DNA from: Sphingorhabdus pulchriflava
GTDB taxonomy: Bacteria > Pseudomonadota > Alphaproteobacteria > Sphingomonadales > Sphingomonadaceae
NCBI RefSeq assembly: GCF_003367235.1
Contig: NZ_QRGP01000001.1
Span: 1 to 64,000 of the forward strand
Length of the DNA stretch: 64,000 bases
Direction of reading: 5' to 3'
Shown here one piece after another: positions 43,827 through 53,815 of this stretch (position 1 is its first letter; every line of letters starts with the position of its first letter). The position numbers were made by a program, and so were the translations under genes. The notes below the pieces were generated by a model. It saw only the letters and a program-made list of their open reading frames with translations. It had not been told where the DNA came from and did not search any database.

Positions 43827-45002
43827 TTATTCGTCGAGAATCATTTCATCGAAGAACAATTTCCCGTCTTTCGATAGGTTAAGTTGGAATCTAGGGTTGA
43901 ACTGATACTCTGCGATCAGCCGATCTAGACGTGTAGCACCCTCATAGTATGAAAATGATGGATATTCAACCAATAGTTGATTGCTATCAACGATAAACCA
44001 AAAAAGATCCATGAATATCAAAACATTAGATGTATCAGATGATAAGTAATCGATGACAGAGTCTATGATTTGCATCAAGTCTCCTTCTTCATCTTTTTTC
44101 TTTGTTATCTTGTCCAAGTATTTCAATATGACTCTAGGTTCAACAGTTCCGCATAGGTAAAAAATACTTCCATTCATAAGTTCATCGTACAGTATGTCGG
44201 CGATATCATTATTGTCACTATCAGAGTAGCTATATAACTCGATCAAGCGCCCTACAATCAATTTATCAATATGTGAAAAATCCGTAAAGTTATGAGATTC
44301 TCCAAGAAATTTTGTTAACAAATCAAAAATTCTATCGTCAAACATAACCCTACGAGCAAGTACTAAAAATACTCGTTTCCATTCTTCATCAACGGGGTAT
44401 TCAAAAAGCCATTCGAAAATTTCTTCAGTTGGTGTATCCTTAAAGCTTTCAGCGACAAATCCTTCGCCAAATTCGGCAGCTCTTATTTGTTCCCACCATA
44501 TGTCATTCGAACGGCGTGCTCGCGTATCTGATCTTGTAAGCTTGGTAACCGAGCGATCAGGCAGTCCGCAGTTACGCAGATAGCTTTCATGAAGTTCTGC
44601 AAGCAAAGATTCTTGAGCGTTCCCAAGACGCGCAAGCGTAAGCCGAGTAAGCAGCGGAAGTCGTTCGTCATTCAACGCCAACTCTCCGGTTCTGATCGCC
44701 GGACCTATTTCCTCATACGAAGTCTCGCAAAGTGTACCAGCGGAGTCGTAATAGGCGTATCGACTGTAGTCGCCTTCCCGGCAAAACCAGCTGCGGAGTG
44801 AGGGTATAAAAACAAACTTGTCGGTATCAAAAAATTCAATGAAGGATGTAATTTTCCCGTTTATATCAATTTCTTGAACGAAGGGCCAATTAATACTGCC
44901 ATGGTGAAAAATAGGATAAAGAACTCCGTTCTTACTTGTAGTAATAGATATATAGCCTACACATTTAAAGGAGCTCGAAATGCTCACCGAGCTATGCCCC
45001 AT
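43827..45002 (-). CDS. Unrecognised protein, AT-rich island gene 2
   Basis: A 391-residue soluble protein. The N-terminal ~110 residues look beta-rich (SVSISSSFKCVGYISITT, INGKITSFIEFFDTDKFVFIPS), followed by a helical region with repeating Leu/Ile/Asp patterns (KLIVGRLIELYSYSDSDNNDIADILYD is one helix pair) that may be an alpha-solenoid. No catalytic motif is obvious. AT-rich codon use contrasts strongly with its neighbours, pointing to recent transfer. It overlaps the preceding gene by 19 bp, so the two are one unit. Possible two-gene defence or toxin-type system; unproven. Confidence 0.7.
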   Translation of the reverse strand: MGHSSVSISSSFKCVGYISITTSKNGVLYPIFHHGSINWPFVQEIDINGKITSFIEFFDTDKFVFIPSLRSWFCREGDYSRYAYYDSAGTLCETSYEEIGPAIRTGELALNDERLPLLTRLTLARLGNAQESLLAELHESYLRNCGLPDRSVTKLTRSDTRARRSNDIWWEQIRAAEFGEGFVAESFKDTPTEEIFEWLFEYPVDEEWKRVFLVLARRVMFDDRIFDLLTKFLGESHNFTDFSHIDKLIVGRLIELYSYSDSDNNDIADILYDELMNGSIFYLCGTVEPRVILKYLDKITKKKDEEGDLMQIIDSVIDYLSSDTSNVLIFMDLFWFIVDSNQLLVEYPSFSYYEGATRLDRLIAEYQFNPRFQLNLSKDGKLFFDEMILDE

Positions 45003-45769
45003 TCTTTATAAAGTTCAAAAATAATATTATATATATGGTAATAATACATTTCCTGTTTAAGAGGAAAAGATGGATATGACAGTACTTCTATTCCCATTTT
45101 GTCACATTTATCAACTAATTCATCACTCTCTAAGTACTCTTCTGGTATTATGAGTGCTTTGCATGCGCCATCAGACAAATGAATCTCATGCTCTGTTTGT
45201 AACTCTATTGAAAATCTACGGTCATCAATTTTTTCGGAATAGCTAACAATCAGCTCGTATAAAGCATGAATCTCTTCGTCGACCGCAGTTGTTTCAAATC
45301 TAGAATCAAAATCCTTTTTATCTCTTGGGCTTAATTTAAAAAATCTTTCACAATCAACGAAGAACGAAGAAACAAGGCGACTTGGGGAGTCAGGCATTGA
45401 ACCTGTATCGTATTCGTTTCGCGGCATCATTCCAAAGAATTCTGGATAAATACCGTTCTCGAAGGCACCCGTATCAAAAGGAAATATCCTTTTGTAGCGA
45501 GATACTTTGTAGTCAAATAGAAAAACTGCCGGAAGCTGCCAATACTTTGTGATCTGCGATCGGCTTTCCCTTTTATATGACGGCCTTCCATAAAATAAGT
45601 ATGTTAGCTTTTCATTCTGAAAAACATTACATGACTGAGGATTGATCACATTATCGAATAAAATGCGTCGAGCGGAGTAAGCGCTAGTAGAATGAAATAC
45701 CGGCATTTCAGCCGACTTTCTGACAGTATTTTTACTAAGAAAGCGGCTTAGCGCATTGTCGAACGTCAT
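44984..45769 (-). CDS. Unrecognised protein, AT-rich island gene 1 (ART-like N-terminus?)
   Basis: A 261-residue protein. The N-terminus PVFHSTSAYSARRILFDNVI, a conserved-looking CNVFQNEKLTYLFYGRPSYK and a later SPSRLVSSFFVDC give an order (H-S/T, R, Y-F-YGRP) slightly reminiscent of ADP-ribosyltransferase-like folds such as DarT, but the resemblance is weak. The C-terminal half is acidic and helical, with a region EIHLSDGACKALIIPEEYL. GGAG lies 7 bp before the ATG. First gene of an AT-rich pair; the compositional break starts near its promoter. No relative was recognised. Confidence 0.65.
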   Translation of the reverse strand: MTFDNALSRFLSKNTVRKSAEMPVFHSTSAYSARRILFDNVINPQSCNVFQNEKLTYLFYGRPSYKRESRSQITKYWQLPAVFLFDYKVSRYKRIFPFDTGAFENGIYPEFFGMMPRNEYDTGSMPDSPSRLVSSFFVDCERFFKLSPRDKKDFDSRFETTAVDEEIHALYELIVSYSEKIDDRRFSIELQTEHEIHLSDGACKALIIPEEYLESDELVDKCDKMGIEVLSYPSFPLKQEMYYYHIYNIIFELYKEWGIAR

Positions 45770-46036
45770 CTACAGCTCCATCAAGGATTCAATCATACTG
45801 ACGTTAAATCTTGAGGCGGGCAACAAAAAATGGTTGTCCCTATGTTACGTCAACATCAGTCAATTGTTTTAACTGCTCTGGCAACCCTCGCTGGCTCCCC
45901 CACGCATTCGTTTCTCCTGTGTCTTCGACGTTGTATGCAGCATGCTAAAGCAATGACTTCAAACAATGCCCGTATAACTGGCAGCCACGTTGACCTCTGG
46001 TCGCCTAATGGCCCGACCACATCCTCTGTTCCCGGC

Positions 46037-48997
46037 TCACTTTCCTCTTTCGAGCAAGGGCTTGAGATAATGCCCAGTATATGACCTCGGGTTCTTCGCA
46101 ACCTCTTCGGGAACGCCCTCCGCCACAATCTCCCCGCCCTTAACGCCCCCCTCGGGCCCAAGGTCGATAATCCAGTCAGCGGTCTTGATGACATCGAGGT
46201 TATGCTCGATCACCACTACGCTATTGCCTTGCTCGACCAGCCGGTGGAGCACCTCCAATAGTTTGCGCACATCCTCGAAATGCAGGCCGGTGGTGGGCTC
46301 GTCCAATATGTAGAGCGTCTGCCCCGTCGAGCGCCGCGACAATTCCTTGGCGAGCTTCACGCGCTGCGCCTCGCCGCCTGACAGCGTCGTTGCCTGCTGC
46401 CCGACCTTGACATAGCCGAGGCCGACCTCTGCCAGCATCGCCATCTTGTCGCGGATCGGGGGGACGGCCTTGAAGACCTCGACCGCGTCCTCGACCGTCA
46501 TGTCGAGCACGTCGGCGATCGACAGCCCCTTCCACTTCACCTCCAGCGTTTCGCGGTTGTAGCGTTTGCCGTGGCATTCCTCGCACGTCACATAGACGTC
46601 GGGCAGGAAGTGCATCTCGATCTTGATCAGGCCGTCGCCGCTGCAGGTCTCACACCGCCCGCCCTTGACGTTGAACGAAAAGCGGCCGGGCTTGTAACCG
46701 CGCGCTTCGGATTCGGGCAGGCCGGCGAACCAATCGCGGATATTGGTGAAGGCGCCGGTATAGGTGGCGGGGTTGCTGCGCGGGGTGCGGCCGATGGGCG
46801 ACTGGTCGATGTCGATCACCTTGTCGCAATGTTCGAGGCCGGTCACCTTGTCATGCGCGCCCGCGATCACCCGCGCGCCGTTCAAGGAACGCGCCGCGGC
46901 GGCGTAGAGCGTGTCGATGGTGAAGCTCGACTTGCCCGATCCCGATACGCCGGTGATGCAGCAAAATGTGCCAAGCGGGATGCTCGCGGTGACATTTTTG
47001 AGGTTGTTCGCCCGCGCGCCGTGCAGCGTCAGTTTCTTGCCATTGCCCTTGCGCCGCTTCTTCGGAACCGCGATTTCGCGGGTGCCGTTGAGGTAATCGG
47101 CGGTGAGCGATTTGGCCTTCAGGATCGTCTCCAGCGTCCCCTCCGCCATCACCGTGCCGCCATGGACGCCAGCACCCGGGCCGAGATCGACGATCCAGTC
47201 GGCGGTGCGGATGGCATCCTCGTCATGCTCGACGACGATCACGGTGTTGCCGAGGTCGCGGAGCCTTTGGAGGGTCGCGAGCAGCCGGTCATTATCCTTC
47301 TGGTGCAGGCCGATGCTGGGTTCATCGAGCACATAGAGCACGCCCGACAGGCCCGAGCCGATTTGCGAGGCGAGGCGGATGCGCTGGCTCTCCCCGCCGC
47401 TCAACGTGCCGCTGGTGCGATCGAGGTTGAGATAATCGAGCCCGACATTGTTGAGGAAGCCAAGCCGCTCGTTGATTTCCTTCAGGATCGCCTTGGCGAT
47501 TTGCGACTGGGTGGGGGTGAGCTGCGCGTCGATAGTGCTGAACCAGACCAGCGCGTCCGCCACGCTCATCCGCGTGGGTTCGGAGATGTTGGTGCCCGCG
47601 ATCTTGACGCTCAGAGCCTCCGGCTTCAGGCGCGCACCGTGGCAGGTTTCGCAGGGCTGGCTGGTCTGGAACTTGCCCAGCTCCTCACGCATCCACGCGC
47701 TGTCTGTCTGCAACATGCGGCGGTTGAGGTTGCCGATCACGCCTTCAAACGCCTTTTTGACGGTGTAGCTTTTGCGGCCATCCTGAAAGGTCAGCTCAAC
47801 CGGCATGCCGCCGGTGCCGTGGAGGATGATGAGGCGTTGGTCGGGCTGGAGCTTGTTCCACGGGGTGGTGAGCTCGAAATCATAGGCTTTGGCGAGCGAA
47901 CTCAGCACCTGCATGTAATAGGGGCTGGGCGGGTTCGATTTCGCCCAGGGCACGACCGCGCCCTGTTTGAGCGACAGCGCCTCATTGGGGACGACCAGCT
48001 GCGGATCAAATTCCAGCCGCTCGCCCAGCCCGTCGCAATCGGGGCAGGCGCCCTGCGGCGCGTTGAAGCTGAACAGCCGCGGCTCGATTTCGGCGATGGT
48101 GAAGCCGCTGACCGGGCAGGCGAATTTTTCGCTGAACACGATGCGGTTGGGCGGCAGGCCGGTGCCTTTCATCGCCCCGCCGGTCACATTGCTGGGCGCT
48201 GGGGTAAAGGTCGCCCGTGCCTCGCCGAACGCCGTTGGCACGCTATCCGCACCGCCCATTGCCTCCGCCACCGTGCCATCGGCAAGATCGACAAAGGCCA
48301 GCCCCTCGGCCAGCTTTAGCGCCTGCTCAAAACTATCGGCCAGCCGCGTCTGGATGCCGTCTTTCACGACGATGCGGTCAACCACGACCTCGATGTCATG
48401 CTTGTACTTCTTGTCGAGCGCGGGGGCTTCCTCGATCGGATAGAATTCGCCGTCGATGCGCACGCGGGTATAGCCCGCTTTCTGCCATTCGAGCAGCTCC
48501 TTGCGATACTCGCCCTTGCGCCCGCGCACCACGGGGGCGAGCAGATAGGCGCGCGTGCCCTCGGGCAACTGCATCACGCGGTCGACCATCTGCGTCACCG
48601 TCTGCGCGGTGATCGGCAGGCCGGTGGCGGGCGAATAAGGCACCCCGACGCGCGCCCACAACAGGCGCATATAGTCGTAAATTTCAGTGACGGTCGCGAC
48701 GGTGGAACGCGGGTTGCGGCTGGTGGTCTTCTGCTCGATCGAAATCGCCGGGGAAAGCCCCTCGATATGCTCGACATCGGGCTTCTGCATCATCTCGAGG
48801 AATTGCCGCGCATAAGCGGAGAGGCTCTCCACATAGCGCCGCTGCCCCTCGGCATAGATAGTGTCAAAAGCGAGGCTTGACTTGCCCGAACCCGACAGGC
48901 CGGTGATCACGATCAGCTTGTCGCGCGGCAGATCGATATCGATGCCTTTGAGATTATGCTCGCGCGCACCGCGCACGCTGATGTGGGTGAGGCTCAT
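46037..48997 (-). CDS. uvrA: Excinuclease ABC subunit A
   Basis: A 986-residue protein from [18 protein letters not shown]. It has two ABC ATPase halves: Walker [10 protein letters not shown] near residue 30 and GVSGSGKSS near 650, signature [14 protein letters not shown] and [14 protein letters not shown], and Walker [11 protein letters not shown] and [11 protein letters not shown]. Zinc modules are CPDCDGLG and CETCSGDG...CEECHGK. UvrA dimers find bulky DNA lesions and load UvrB in nucleotide excision repair. The frame is open 84 bp upstream, but the chosen start matches the family. Confidence 0.97.
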   Translation of the reverse strand: MSLTHISVRGAREHNLKGIDIDLPRDKLIVITGLSGSGKSSLAFDTIYAEGQRRYVESLSAYARQFLEMMQKPDVEHIEGLSPAISIEQKTTSRNPRSTVATVTEIYDYMRLLWARVGVPYSPATGLPITAQTVTQMVDRVMQLPEGTRAYLLAPVVRGRKGEYRKELLEWQKAGYTRVRIDGEFYPIEEAPALDKKYKHDIEVVVDRIVVKDGIQTRLADSFEQALKLAEGLAFVDLADGTVAEAMGGADSVPTAFGEARATFTPAPSNVTGGAMKGTGLPPNRIVFSEKFACPVSGFTIAEIEPRLFSFNAPQGACPDCDGLGERLEFDPQLVVPNEALSLKQGAVVPWAKSNPPSPYYMQVLSSLAKAYDFELTTPWNKLQPDQRLIILHGTGGMPVELTFQDGRKSYTVKKAFEGVIGNLNRRMLQTDSAWMREELGKFQTSQPCETCHGARLKPEALSVKIAGTNISEPTRMSVADALVWFSTIDAQLTPTQSQIAKAILKEINERLGFLNNVGLDYLNLDRTSGTLSGGESQRIRLASQIGSGLSGVLYVLDEPSIGLHQKDNDRLLATLQRLRDLGNTVIVVEHDEDAIRTADWIVDLGPGAGVHGGTVMAEGTLETILKAKSLTADYLNGTREIAVPKKRRKGNGKKLTLHGARANNLKNVTASIPLGTFCCITGVSGSGKSSFTIDTLYAAAARSLNGARVIAGAHDKVTGLEHCDKVIDIDQSPIGRTPRSNPATYTGAFTNIRDWFAGLPESEARGYKPGRFSFNVKGGRCETCSGDGLIKIEMHFLPDVYVTCEECHGKRYNRETLEVKWKGLSIADVLDMTVEDAVEVFKAVPPIRDKMAMLAEVGLGYVKVGQQATTLSGGEAQRVKLAKELSRRSTGQTLYILDEPTTGLHFEDVRKLLEVLHRLVEQGNSVVVIEHNLDVIKTADWIIDLGPEGGVKGGEIVAEGVPEEVAKNPRSYTGHYLKPLLERGK

Positions 48998-49110
48998 AGA
49001 CCGCTTGTTCCAGATTTGTTCGCTAAGCGCAAGAGTCGCGCTGTTCCAAAACGAGATGGCGGTGGATGAGGGGTTTTGCAACCCAGCGCTTTTGCTGTAA
49101 ATTGAACATC

Positions 49111-50016
49111 ATGCAGCGACCTGGGGGCAGATTCGCAGCGTATCGAAACGCTTTGTGCGCGATGCTCGGCATCGTCTCATTGGCTGCACCTGCTGTCGCG
49201 CAATCCGAGATTGTCTTCGCCCCCGGCACCGGCGATGCGACCCTGATCACCGCCCAACCCGCCGGCCCCGCATTCAAGCGTTTCTCTTGCACCGGCTTTC
49301 AGGAAGCCAAGGCGAAACTGCTGTCTGTCTATTCGGCCGAGCATCCGGAGGGTCTGGCTACACCGCAACACCGGCTAGACCGCTCGCTGCTCGACGAAAC
49401 GCTGGCGAGCTATGAAAAACATGTCTGCCTGTGGGGCAGCGGCAGCGGGCCTTCGATGATGGTGGTCGTCGATTTCGCCAAGCGCAGTGCGGACCCGCGG
49501 CTCTATGTGGTCGATCTTGAAAGCGGGCAGGGGCTAGATAGCCCGGTGGTGGTCGCGCATGGCATCGGCTCGGATCCCGATGATGATGGCTATGCCGACG
49601 CCTTCGGCAATGTTTATGAAAGCTGGATGTCGTCGTTAGGCGCGGCGCGCGGAGGGGAGTTGTATCGCGGGCGCAATGGACTTTCACTGCGGCTCGACGG
49701 CCTTGATCCCTCCAACAGCGCGATGCGTGAGCGCGACATTGTCGTGCACAGCTATGCAGCGGAGCGGCGGCGCTATTTCAACTATAGCCTGATGTCGGCA
49801 CGCGGCGGCAAGCCGGGGACGAGCGAAGGCTGCTTCGTTGTCGAACCGCACCGGCGCGACTGGCTGTACGACCGGTTGCGTGATGGTGGCTTCCTCTTTG
49901 CCGGGCTCGGGAAGCAAGGCATGGAACAACGCGGCAAGCCTGTACCGGTGCAATCTGCGCCAGCCCAATCCGCTTTCCAGCAGGTCTTGTTCCGTCAGGG
50001 GACCGGAACGGAATAA
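49111..50016 (+). CDS. Murein L,D-transpeptidase catalytic-domain (YkuD_2-like) protein
   Basis: A 301-residue exported protein. The signal peptide ends AAPAVAQ. In the C-terminal half HSYAAERRRYFNYSLMSARGG and GTSEGCFVV give the His and S-x-G-C of L,D-transpeptidase-like catalytic domains (PF13645 type), where the Cys is the nucleophile. It may cross-link or trim peptidoglycan, or attach proteins to it. Upstream it is divergent from uvrA with 113 bp between starts. Confidence 0.8.
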   Translation: MQRPGGRFAAYRNALCAMLGIVSLAAPAVAQSEIVFAPGTGDATLITAQPAGPAFKRFSCTGFQEAKAKLLSVYSAEHPEGLATPQHRLDRSLLDETLASYEKHVCLWGSGSGPSMMVVVDFAKRSADPRLYVVDLESGQGLDSPVVVAHGIGSDPDDDGYADAFGNVYESWMSSLGAARGGELYRGRNGLSLRLDGLDPSNSAMRERDIVVHSYAAERRRYFNYSLMSARGGKPGTSEGCFVVEPHRRDWLYDRLRDGGFLFAGLGKQGMEQRGKPVPVQSAPAQSAFQQVLFRQGTGTE

Positions 50017-50028
50017 GCTGTTTGGCCC

Positions 50029-50637
50029 TTACCCCTGTGGGGGAGTAGGGTCAGGTTGAGGCGCAAACAGTTTCTGCAACATGCGCTTTGCCGCGAACAG
50101 CCCCCAGATGGTGAGTGCGAGCAGGACCAGCGCAATGATCGCTGCGATCACCGGATTGGCGAAAGCAAGCGCCAGCAGTCCACCAGTCACGACATCTTCG
50201 GCAGTCGAGAGAATGATGTTGCTCACCGGTTCCGGGCTGGTGTTCACCGCCGCGCGCGTCGTTGCTTTGGTCGCGTGACTCGCGAGCGCTGCCCCGCCAC
50301 CCAGCAGGAAGACGATGACCTGCCAGACCGGATCACCGGCATCGACCACGGCCAGCGCCAGCATCGCTCCACCCAAGGGCCGGATTAGCGTGTTGAGGCC
50401 ATCCCAGATCGAATCGAGCCAGGCCACCTTGTCGGCGAAAAACTCCGCAATCGCGCCAAGTCCTGCAATGCCGATCACCCACGGGTTGGCGAGCGCATTG
50501 AGCATCTTCAGATTTTCGGGAAGGTCGACGACGCCGAAATACATCGCCAGGCCGGTTGCAAAGACGGTGAGGTAAAGCCTCCACCCCGATAAAAGGCTGA
50601 CACTGGCGGCCAGGCCCAGCAATTCGACGATACCCAT
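50029..50637 (-). CDS. DUF4126 membrane protein
   Basis: A 202-residue protein with five or six hydrophobic segments. MGIVELLGLAASVSLLSGWRLYLTVF, IAEFFADKVAWLDSIWDG and HATKATTRAAVNTSPEP(V)SN are hallmarks of DUF4126. Function unknown. GGGGAG lies 7 bp before the ATG at 50637; a longer frame upstream has no such site. Ends 13 bp from the stop of the convergent transpeptidase-like gene. Confidence 0.87.
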   Translation of the reverse strand: MGIVELLGLAASVSLLSGWRLYLTVFATGLAMYFGVVDLPENLKMLNALANPWVIGIAGLGAIAEFFADKVAWLDSIWDGLNTLIRPLGGAMLALAVVDAGDPVWQVIVFLLGGGAALASHATKATTRAAVNTSPEPVSNIILSTAEDVVTGGLLALAFANPVIAAIIALVLLALTIWGLFAAKRMLQKLFAPQPDPTPPQG

Positions 50638-50806
50638 CCAGCTTCTCCCCGAGTTACGGTGCGGATGTCGTGATGGTGCCAGTGTGCGTGGGTTGTGGCA
50701 AGCGTCGCCACACAATGTTTACAGTCAGGACAAACAGGCTGGCCGCCCCGCCGGGTGTGTGATGGACAGCGGGACGGCCAAGGGGGAAGGGAGAGAGTGT
50801 CCCGCC

Positions 50807-51322
50807 TCAGCGTTTGCGCTGTTTGCGGGTAACACTGGTGTCGCGGGTCACATTGCCGTTCGACCGCGAAACCGTGTCGGTGCGGTTATAGATTTCGGAA
50901 CTATTGCGCGAAGCTGAACGGTTTGCAGTGAAACCGTTTTCGGTGCGGGTCTTGGAACCGGTGTAGCTGTATTCGCCGCCATTGGGCCCGGTTCCGCTGC
51001 CGGTCGCCGTCCAGCCATTGTCGGTCTTGGTCCGCTCAACATCATAGGTTGCGGTCTTGCCGTTGAAGCCGGTGCGCGATCCACTGCCGGTGAAGCCGGT
51101 ATCGGTACGCTGGCGATCGCGTTCGGTGGTTGCCGTGGCACCGTCGCTTTTGCGGGTAACAATCTTGTCCGAACTGAAGGTTCCGGCTTCTTTGTCGCGG
51201 ACCGAAGTTTTCGTGCCGCTGGCCTTGGGGCCATCAAAGGTCGAGGTGCGGGTTTGCGGCTCTGCTTGTGCGATTCCTGCAAGAAAAGCGGCGGAGAGGG
51301 TAAACGCTATCAGCTTTTTCAT
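50807..51322 (-). CDS. Secreted Thr/Ser-rich repeat protein
   Basis: A 171-residue protein. Signal peptide KKLIAFTLSAAFLAGIAQA, then a basic, Thr/Ser/Gly/Asn-rich mature region with three or four imperfect ~22-residue repeats of the form T-x2-G-[FW]-T-x-[SR]-x-S (TDTGFTGSGSRTG, TDNGWTATGSGTG, TENGFTANRSASR), ending RKQRKR. Likely periplasmic or surface-exposed and unstructured or beta-rich. It is not part of the sigma operon (54 bp from the anti-sigma stop) but reads in the same direction. Confidence 0.75.
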   Translation of the reverse strand: MKKLIAFTLSAAFLAGIAQAEPQTRTSTFDGPKASGTKTSVRDKEAGTFSSDKIVTRKSDGATATTERDRQRTDTGFTGSGSRTGFNGKTATYDVERTKTDNGWTATGSGTGPNGGEYSYTGSKTRTENGFTANRSASRNSSEIYNRTDTVSRSNGNVTRDTSVTRKQRKR

Positions 51323-51375
51323 GGGTCAAATCCTTTGCTGTCTATTGAAGGCCGTTTTTGACCGCCTTCAGATAG

Positions 51376-52329
51376 TCAACGCGCGACGTCGCCATTCCCT
51401 TCGTTTTCGGGTGCAATTTTTTCTGCTTCAGGCGAAGTCGCTGACGCTGATTGCACGATGGCCAGCAATTCGCGGCGGATGGCGCGACGCTCTGCGGGTG
51501 CGGCTGTCCGCATCTGCTCGCGCAATTCGCGGACGCGCGCCTGCTGTTCGGGTGGCAATTGACGAAATGCTTCGCGCCGCGCTTCCGCCTTGGCTGGATC
51601 GATCCGGGGCTGCTTCAGCTGATCCCCAGTCGCGGCCTTGTCCTCGACAGTTATGCTGCTCGCGACTTCTTTGCGCTGCGCCATTTCGCGGTGCGCAAGT
51701 TCGCGTTCGATTTTGCGCCGGATTGCGGGATTTTGCAGCAGCCGATGTTCGGCAAGCGCGCGCCGCAATTCAGGGAGTGTTACCTCACCCTTTTCAAGCA
51801 TGGTCTCGATTTCCTGCCGCGCGATGGCGAAACGTTTCTGCCTTGGCAGCGCCCGAAAATCGGGAACTGTGCGCAGCCGCTGGTAGAGAGCGCGCACTGC
51901 CTGGCGTCCGTTCGGGGTGGGTTCGGTTTCCGGTTGAGCCGGAACCATTTCCTTGCTGACGAAAGCGGGTTTCGCTTTGGGCTTGGGAATATCCTTTTGG
52001 GGCAAATCGACCAGCTTGGCCTTGGCAAGCGCGTCGCTTACCATAGGGACATAGACGGGATCGCCGAAAAATCCTGATGCGGCGGCGGTTGCGGTGGCGA
52101 TACCAAAAGCGGCGACCACCGTGACAATCCGCCCCGAACGGCGCCAGCCAGCGCTGCCAAACCGTCGGCGGGCCGGAGCAAGTGGTGGCGTGATTGAAGA
52201 AGATTCGACAGGCAAGTCACCCGCTGCGATGCGGGCGGCCAGTCGGTCGCCAAAGCCTTGCGGCAAGGGCGGCACCGTCAGTCGGTCGAGAGCGGCGGCG
52301 ACATGTGGCGGGAAAGCAGGATCGGTCAT
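51376..52329 (-). CDS. Probable anti-sigma factor with periplasmic Arg/Gln-rich domain
   Basis: A 317-residue protein. An N-terminal cytosolic segment (~75 residues, HVAALDRLTVPPLPQGFGDRL) and a transmembrane helix (IVTVVAAFGIATATAAASGFF) precede a ~215-residue periplasmic region rich in Arg, Glu and Gln (LPPEQQARVRELREQMR), like the LTxxQ/Spy-type or DUF3106 helical hairpins. Overlaps the sigma factor stop by 4 bp (ATGA), the usual sign of a cognate anti-sigma. It would hold the sigma factor at the membrane until an envelope signal acts on the periplasmic part. Confidence 0.75.
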   Translation of the reverse strand: MTDPAFPPHVAAALDRLTVPPLPQGFGDRLAARIAAGDLPVESSSITPPLAPARRRFGSAGWRRSGRIVTVVAAFGIATATAAASGFFGDPVYVPMVSDALAKAKLVDLPQKDIPKPKAKPAFVSKEMVPAQPETEPTPNGRQAVRALYQRLRTVPDFRALPRQKRFAIARQEIETMLEKGEVTLPELRRALAEHRLLQNPAIRRKIERELAHREMAQRKEVASSITVEDKAATGDQLKQPRIDPAKAEARREAFRQLPPEQQARVRELREQMRTAAPAERRAIRRELLAIVQSASATSPEAEKIAPENEGNGDVAR

Positions 52330-52895
52330 ACCGTTACTCCCTTCCCTTCGACGCAATCGCGCAATGAAGCGCGGGCGCGGAACAGCAGCGATTCAAACGC
52401 CTTGATCTGCATGGCCAATATATCGGCGGCCATCCTGTTTTGCCTTTCCTCATAATAAGTCAGCACAATCGCTGCGCGTTGCCGGTCGGGCAGCGCTTCG
52501 ATGCACGCGGCGACAGCGCTGCGGACGTCATCCTCCTCGATCACTTCGTCGGCCAATGGGCTTTCATCGGCGCGTTCGGGGACTGCATCGTCGCCGACAA
52601 AGCGGCGGCGTCGGATGCGGTCGAGGCAGGCGTTGGTCGCAACGCGTGTCAGCCACGCCGCTACGCCGGGGCCGCCCGCCTGCCAGCGCCCGGCATATTG
52701 CCACAGCCGCAGCAACGCATCTTGGGCCACATCTTCGGCCTCGGCAGCGTCGTTCAGCATACGATAGGCGATACGCCATGCGATCTCTGCATGGCGATCG
52801 GCGAGCAGGCGCAACGCATCTGCATCACGCGCGGCGACACGCGCCATCAGCGCGTCGTCACTTTCGCTCGCTATCGCTTGCGCGGTGGTTGCCAT
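52326..52895 (-). CDS. ECF-family RNA polymerase sigma factor
   Basis: A 189-residue sigma-70 family protein with sigma2 (AWRIAYRMLNDAAEAEDVAQDALLRLW, residues ~40-65, and DRIRRRRF) and sigma4 (ALPDRQRAAIVLTYYEERQNRMAADIL followed by SLLFRARASLRD). No region 1 or 3, so ECF type. Coupled to the membrane anti-sigma. No autoregulatory promoter was identified with confidence. Divergent from the NUDIX gene. Confidence 0.93.
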   Translation of the reverse strand: MATTAQAIASESDDALMARVAARDADALRLLADRHAEIAWRIAYRMLNDAAEAEDVAQDALLRLWQYAGRWQAGGPGVAAWLTRVATNACLDRIRRRRFVGDDAVPERADESPLADEVIEEDDVRSAVAACIEALPDRQRAAIVLTYYEERQNRMAADILAMQIKAFESLLFRARASLRDCVEGKGVTV

Positions 52896-53010
52896 TCAGA
52901 TCTGGTCCTTAGCTTCACTGCCATTGATGCTATAACGTGCGGGTTACAAAAACCCTTCGCGAAAAAATGATAGCTTGGCAGACGCGTCTTTCCATGCTGC
53001 AAAGGGGACG

Positions 53011-53811
53011 ATGTCTGAAGAATTATTGATCCACCCCGTCACCGGCGAAGTCATGCCGCCCGCGACCCCTGCCGCCACCATGGTTATTTTCCGCAACAAT
53101 CCGGAAGGCGGCCCGCCGCTGATCCTCATGGTTGAGCGTGTGAAGTCGATGGCCTTCGCGGGGGGTATGGTGGTTTTTCCGGGCGGGAAGGTTGACGATC
53201 ATGACCGCGCTTATGCCGGGGTGCTCGATCACGGGTTGGATCTGCACGAGGCAGCAGCCCGGCTGGCGGTGATCCGGGAGACCATCGAAGAGGCAGGCCT
53301 TGCTCTCGCGCTGGACGGCGTCGTTGATGCAGCCGATTGCGCCGAAGCGCGCGCCGCGCTGTTCGACGGGGCGAGCCTCAAGGAAATCTGCGACGACAAT
53401 GGCTGGACGCCGCAGCTGAACCAGCTGGTGCCCTGGGCCCGCTGGCGCCCGCCGAATCTGGAGACGCGGGTTTTCGATACCCGCTTCTATCTGCTCGACG
53501 CAGGCGATGCACATCTGCCGGCGGTGGTCGACAACACAGAAAACCGCATGCTTTTCTGGGATAGCGCACCGGGAATTCTCGACAAGATTGCCCGCAAAGA
53601 GGTGAAGGCAATCTTCCCGACCGTGCGCAATCTGGAACGACTGGCGCAGTTTGAAAGCTTTGACGATGCCGCCAGCCATGCTGCCGACTATCCGGTGAAG
53701 CTGCTGCTCACTTATGTCGAGGAACGCGATGGCGTGCCGCATATCTGCATCCCCGAAGGCCATGGCTATCCGGTGGTGGCCGAGGCGATGACCACGGCGA
53801 CCCGCGGCTAG
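53011..53811 (+). CDS. NUDIX hydrolase-like protein
   Basis: A 266-residue protein. The N-terminus has AATMVIFRNNPEGG and VVFPGGKVDDHD, then a slightly degenerate Nudix box ending RETIEEAGLAL. The C-terminal ~120 residues (ARWRPPNLETRVFDTRFYL, IFPTVRNLERLAQF) match the longer NUDIX proteins related to mammalian NUDT19-like CoA hydrolases. Substrate is uncertain. AAGGGG lies upstream of ATG 53011. It is followed after 4 bp by the nucleoside transporter. Confidence 0.87.
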   Translation: MSEELLIHPVTGEVMPPATPAATMVIFRNNPEGGPPLILMVERVKSMAFAGGMVVFPGGKVDDHDRAYAGVLDHGLDLHEAAARLAVIRETIEEAGLALALDGVVDAADCAEARAALFDGASLKEICDDNGWTPQLNQLVPWARWRPPNLETRVFDTRFYLLDAGDAHLPAVVDNTENRMLFWDSAPGILDKIARKEVKAIFPTVRNLERLAQFESFDDAASHAADYPVKLLLTYVEERDGVPHICIPEGHGYPVVAEAMTTATRG

Positions 53812-53815
53812 GCGC

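Noticed and set aside
45830-46084. 84-residue + strand frame running into uvrA
   Set aside because: It overlaps the 3' end of uvrA and shows no features; the non-overlapping part is short.
46571-48319. 582-residue + strand frame opposite uvrA
   Set aside because: Antisense to an unambiguous UvrA; the His/Arg/Ala-rich translation is typical of shadow frames.
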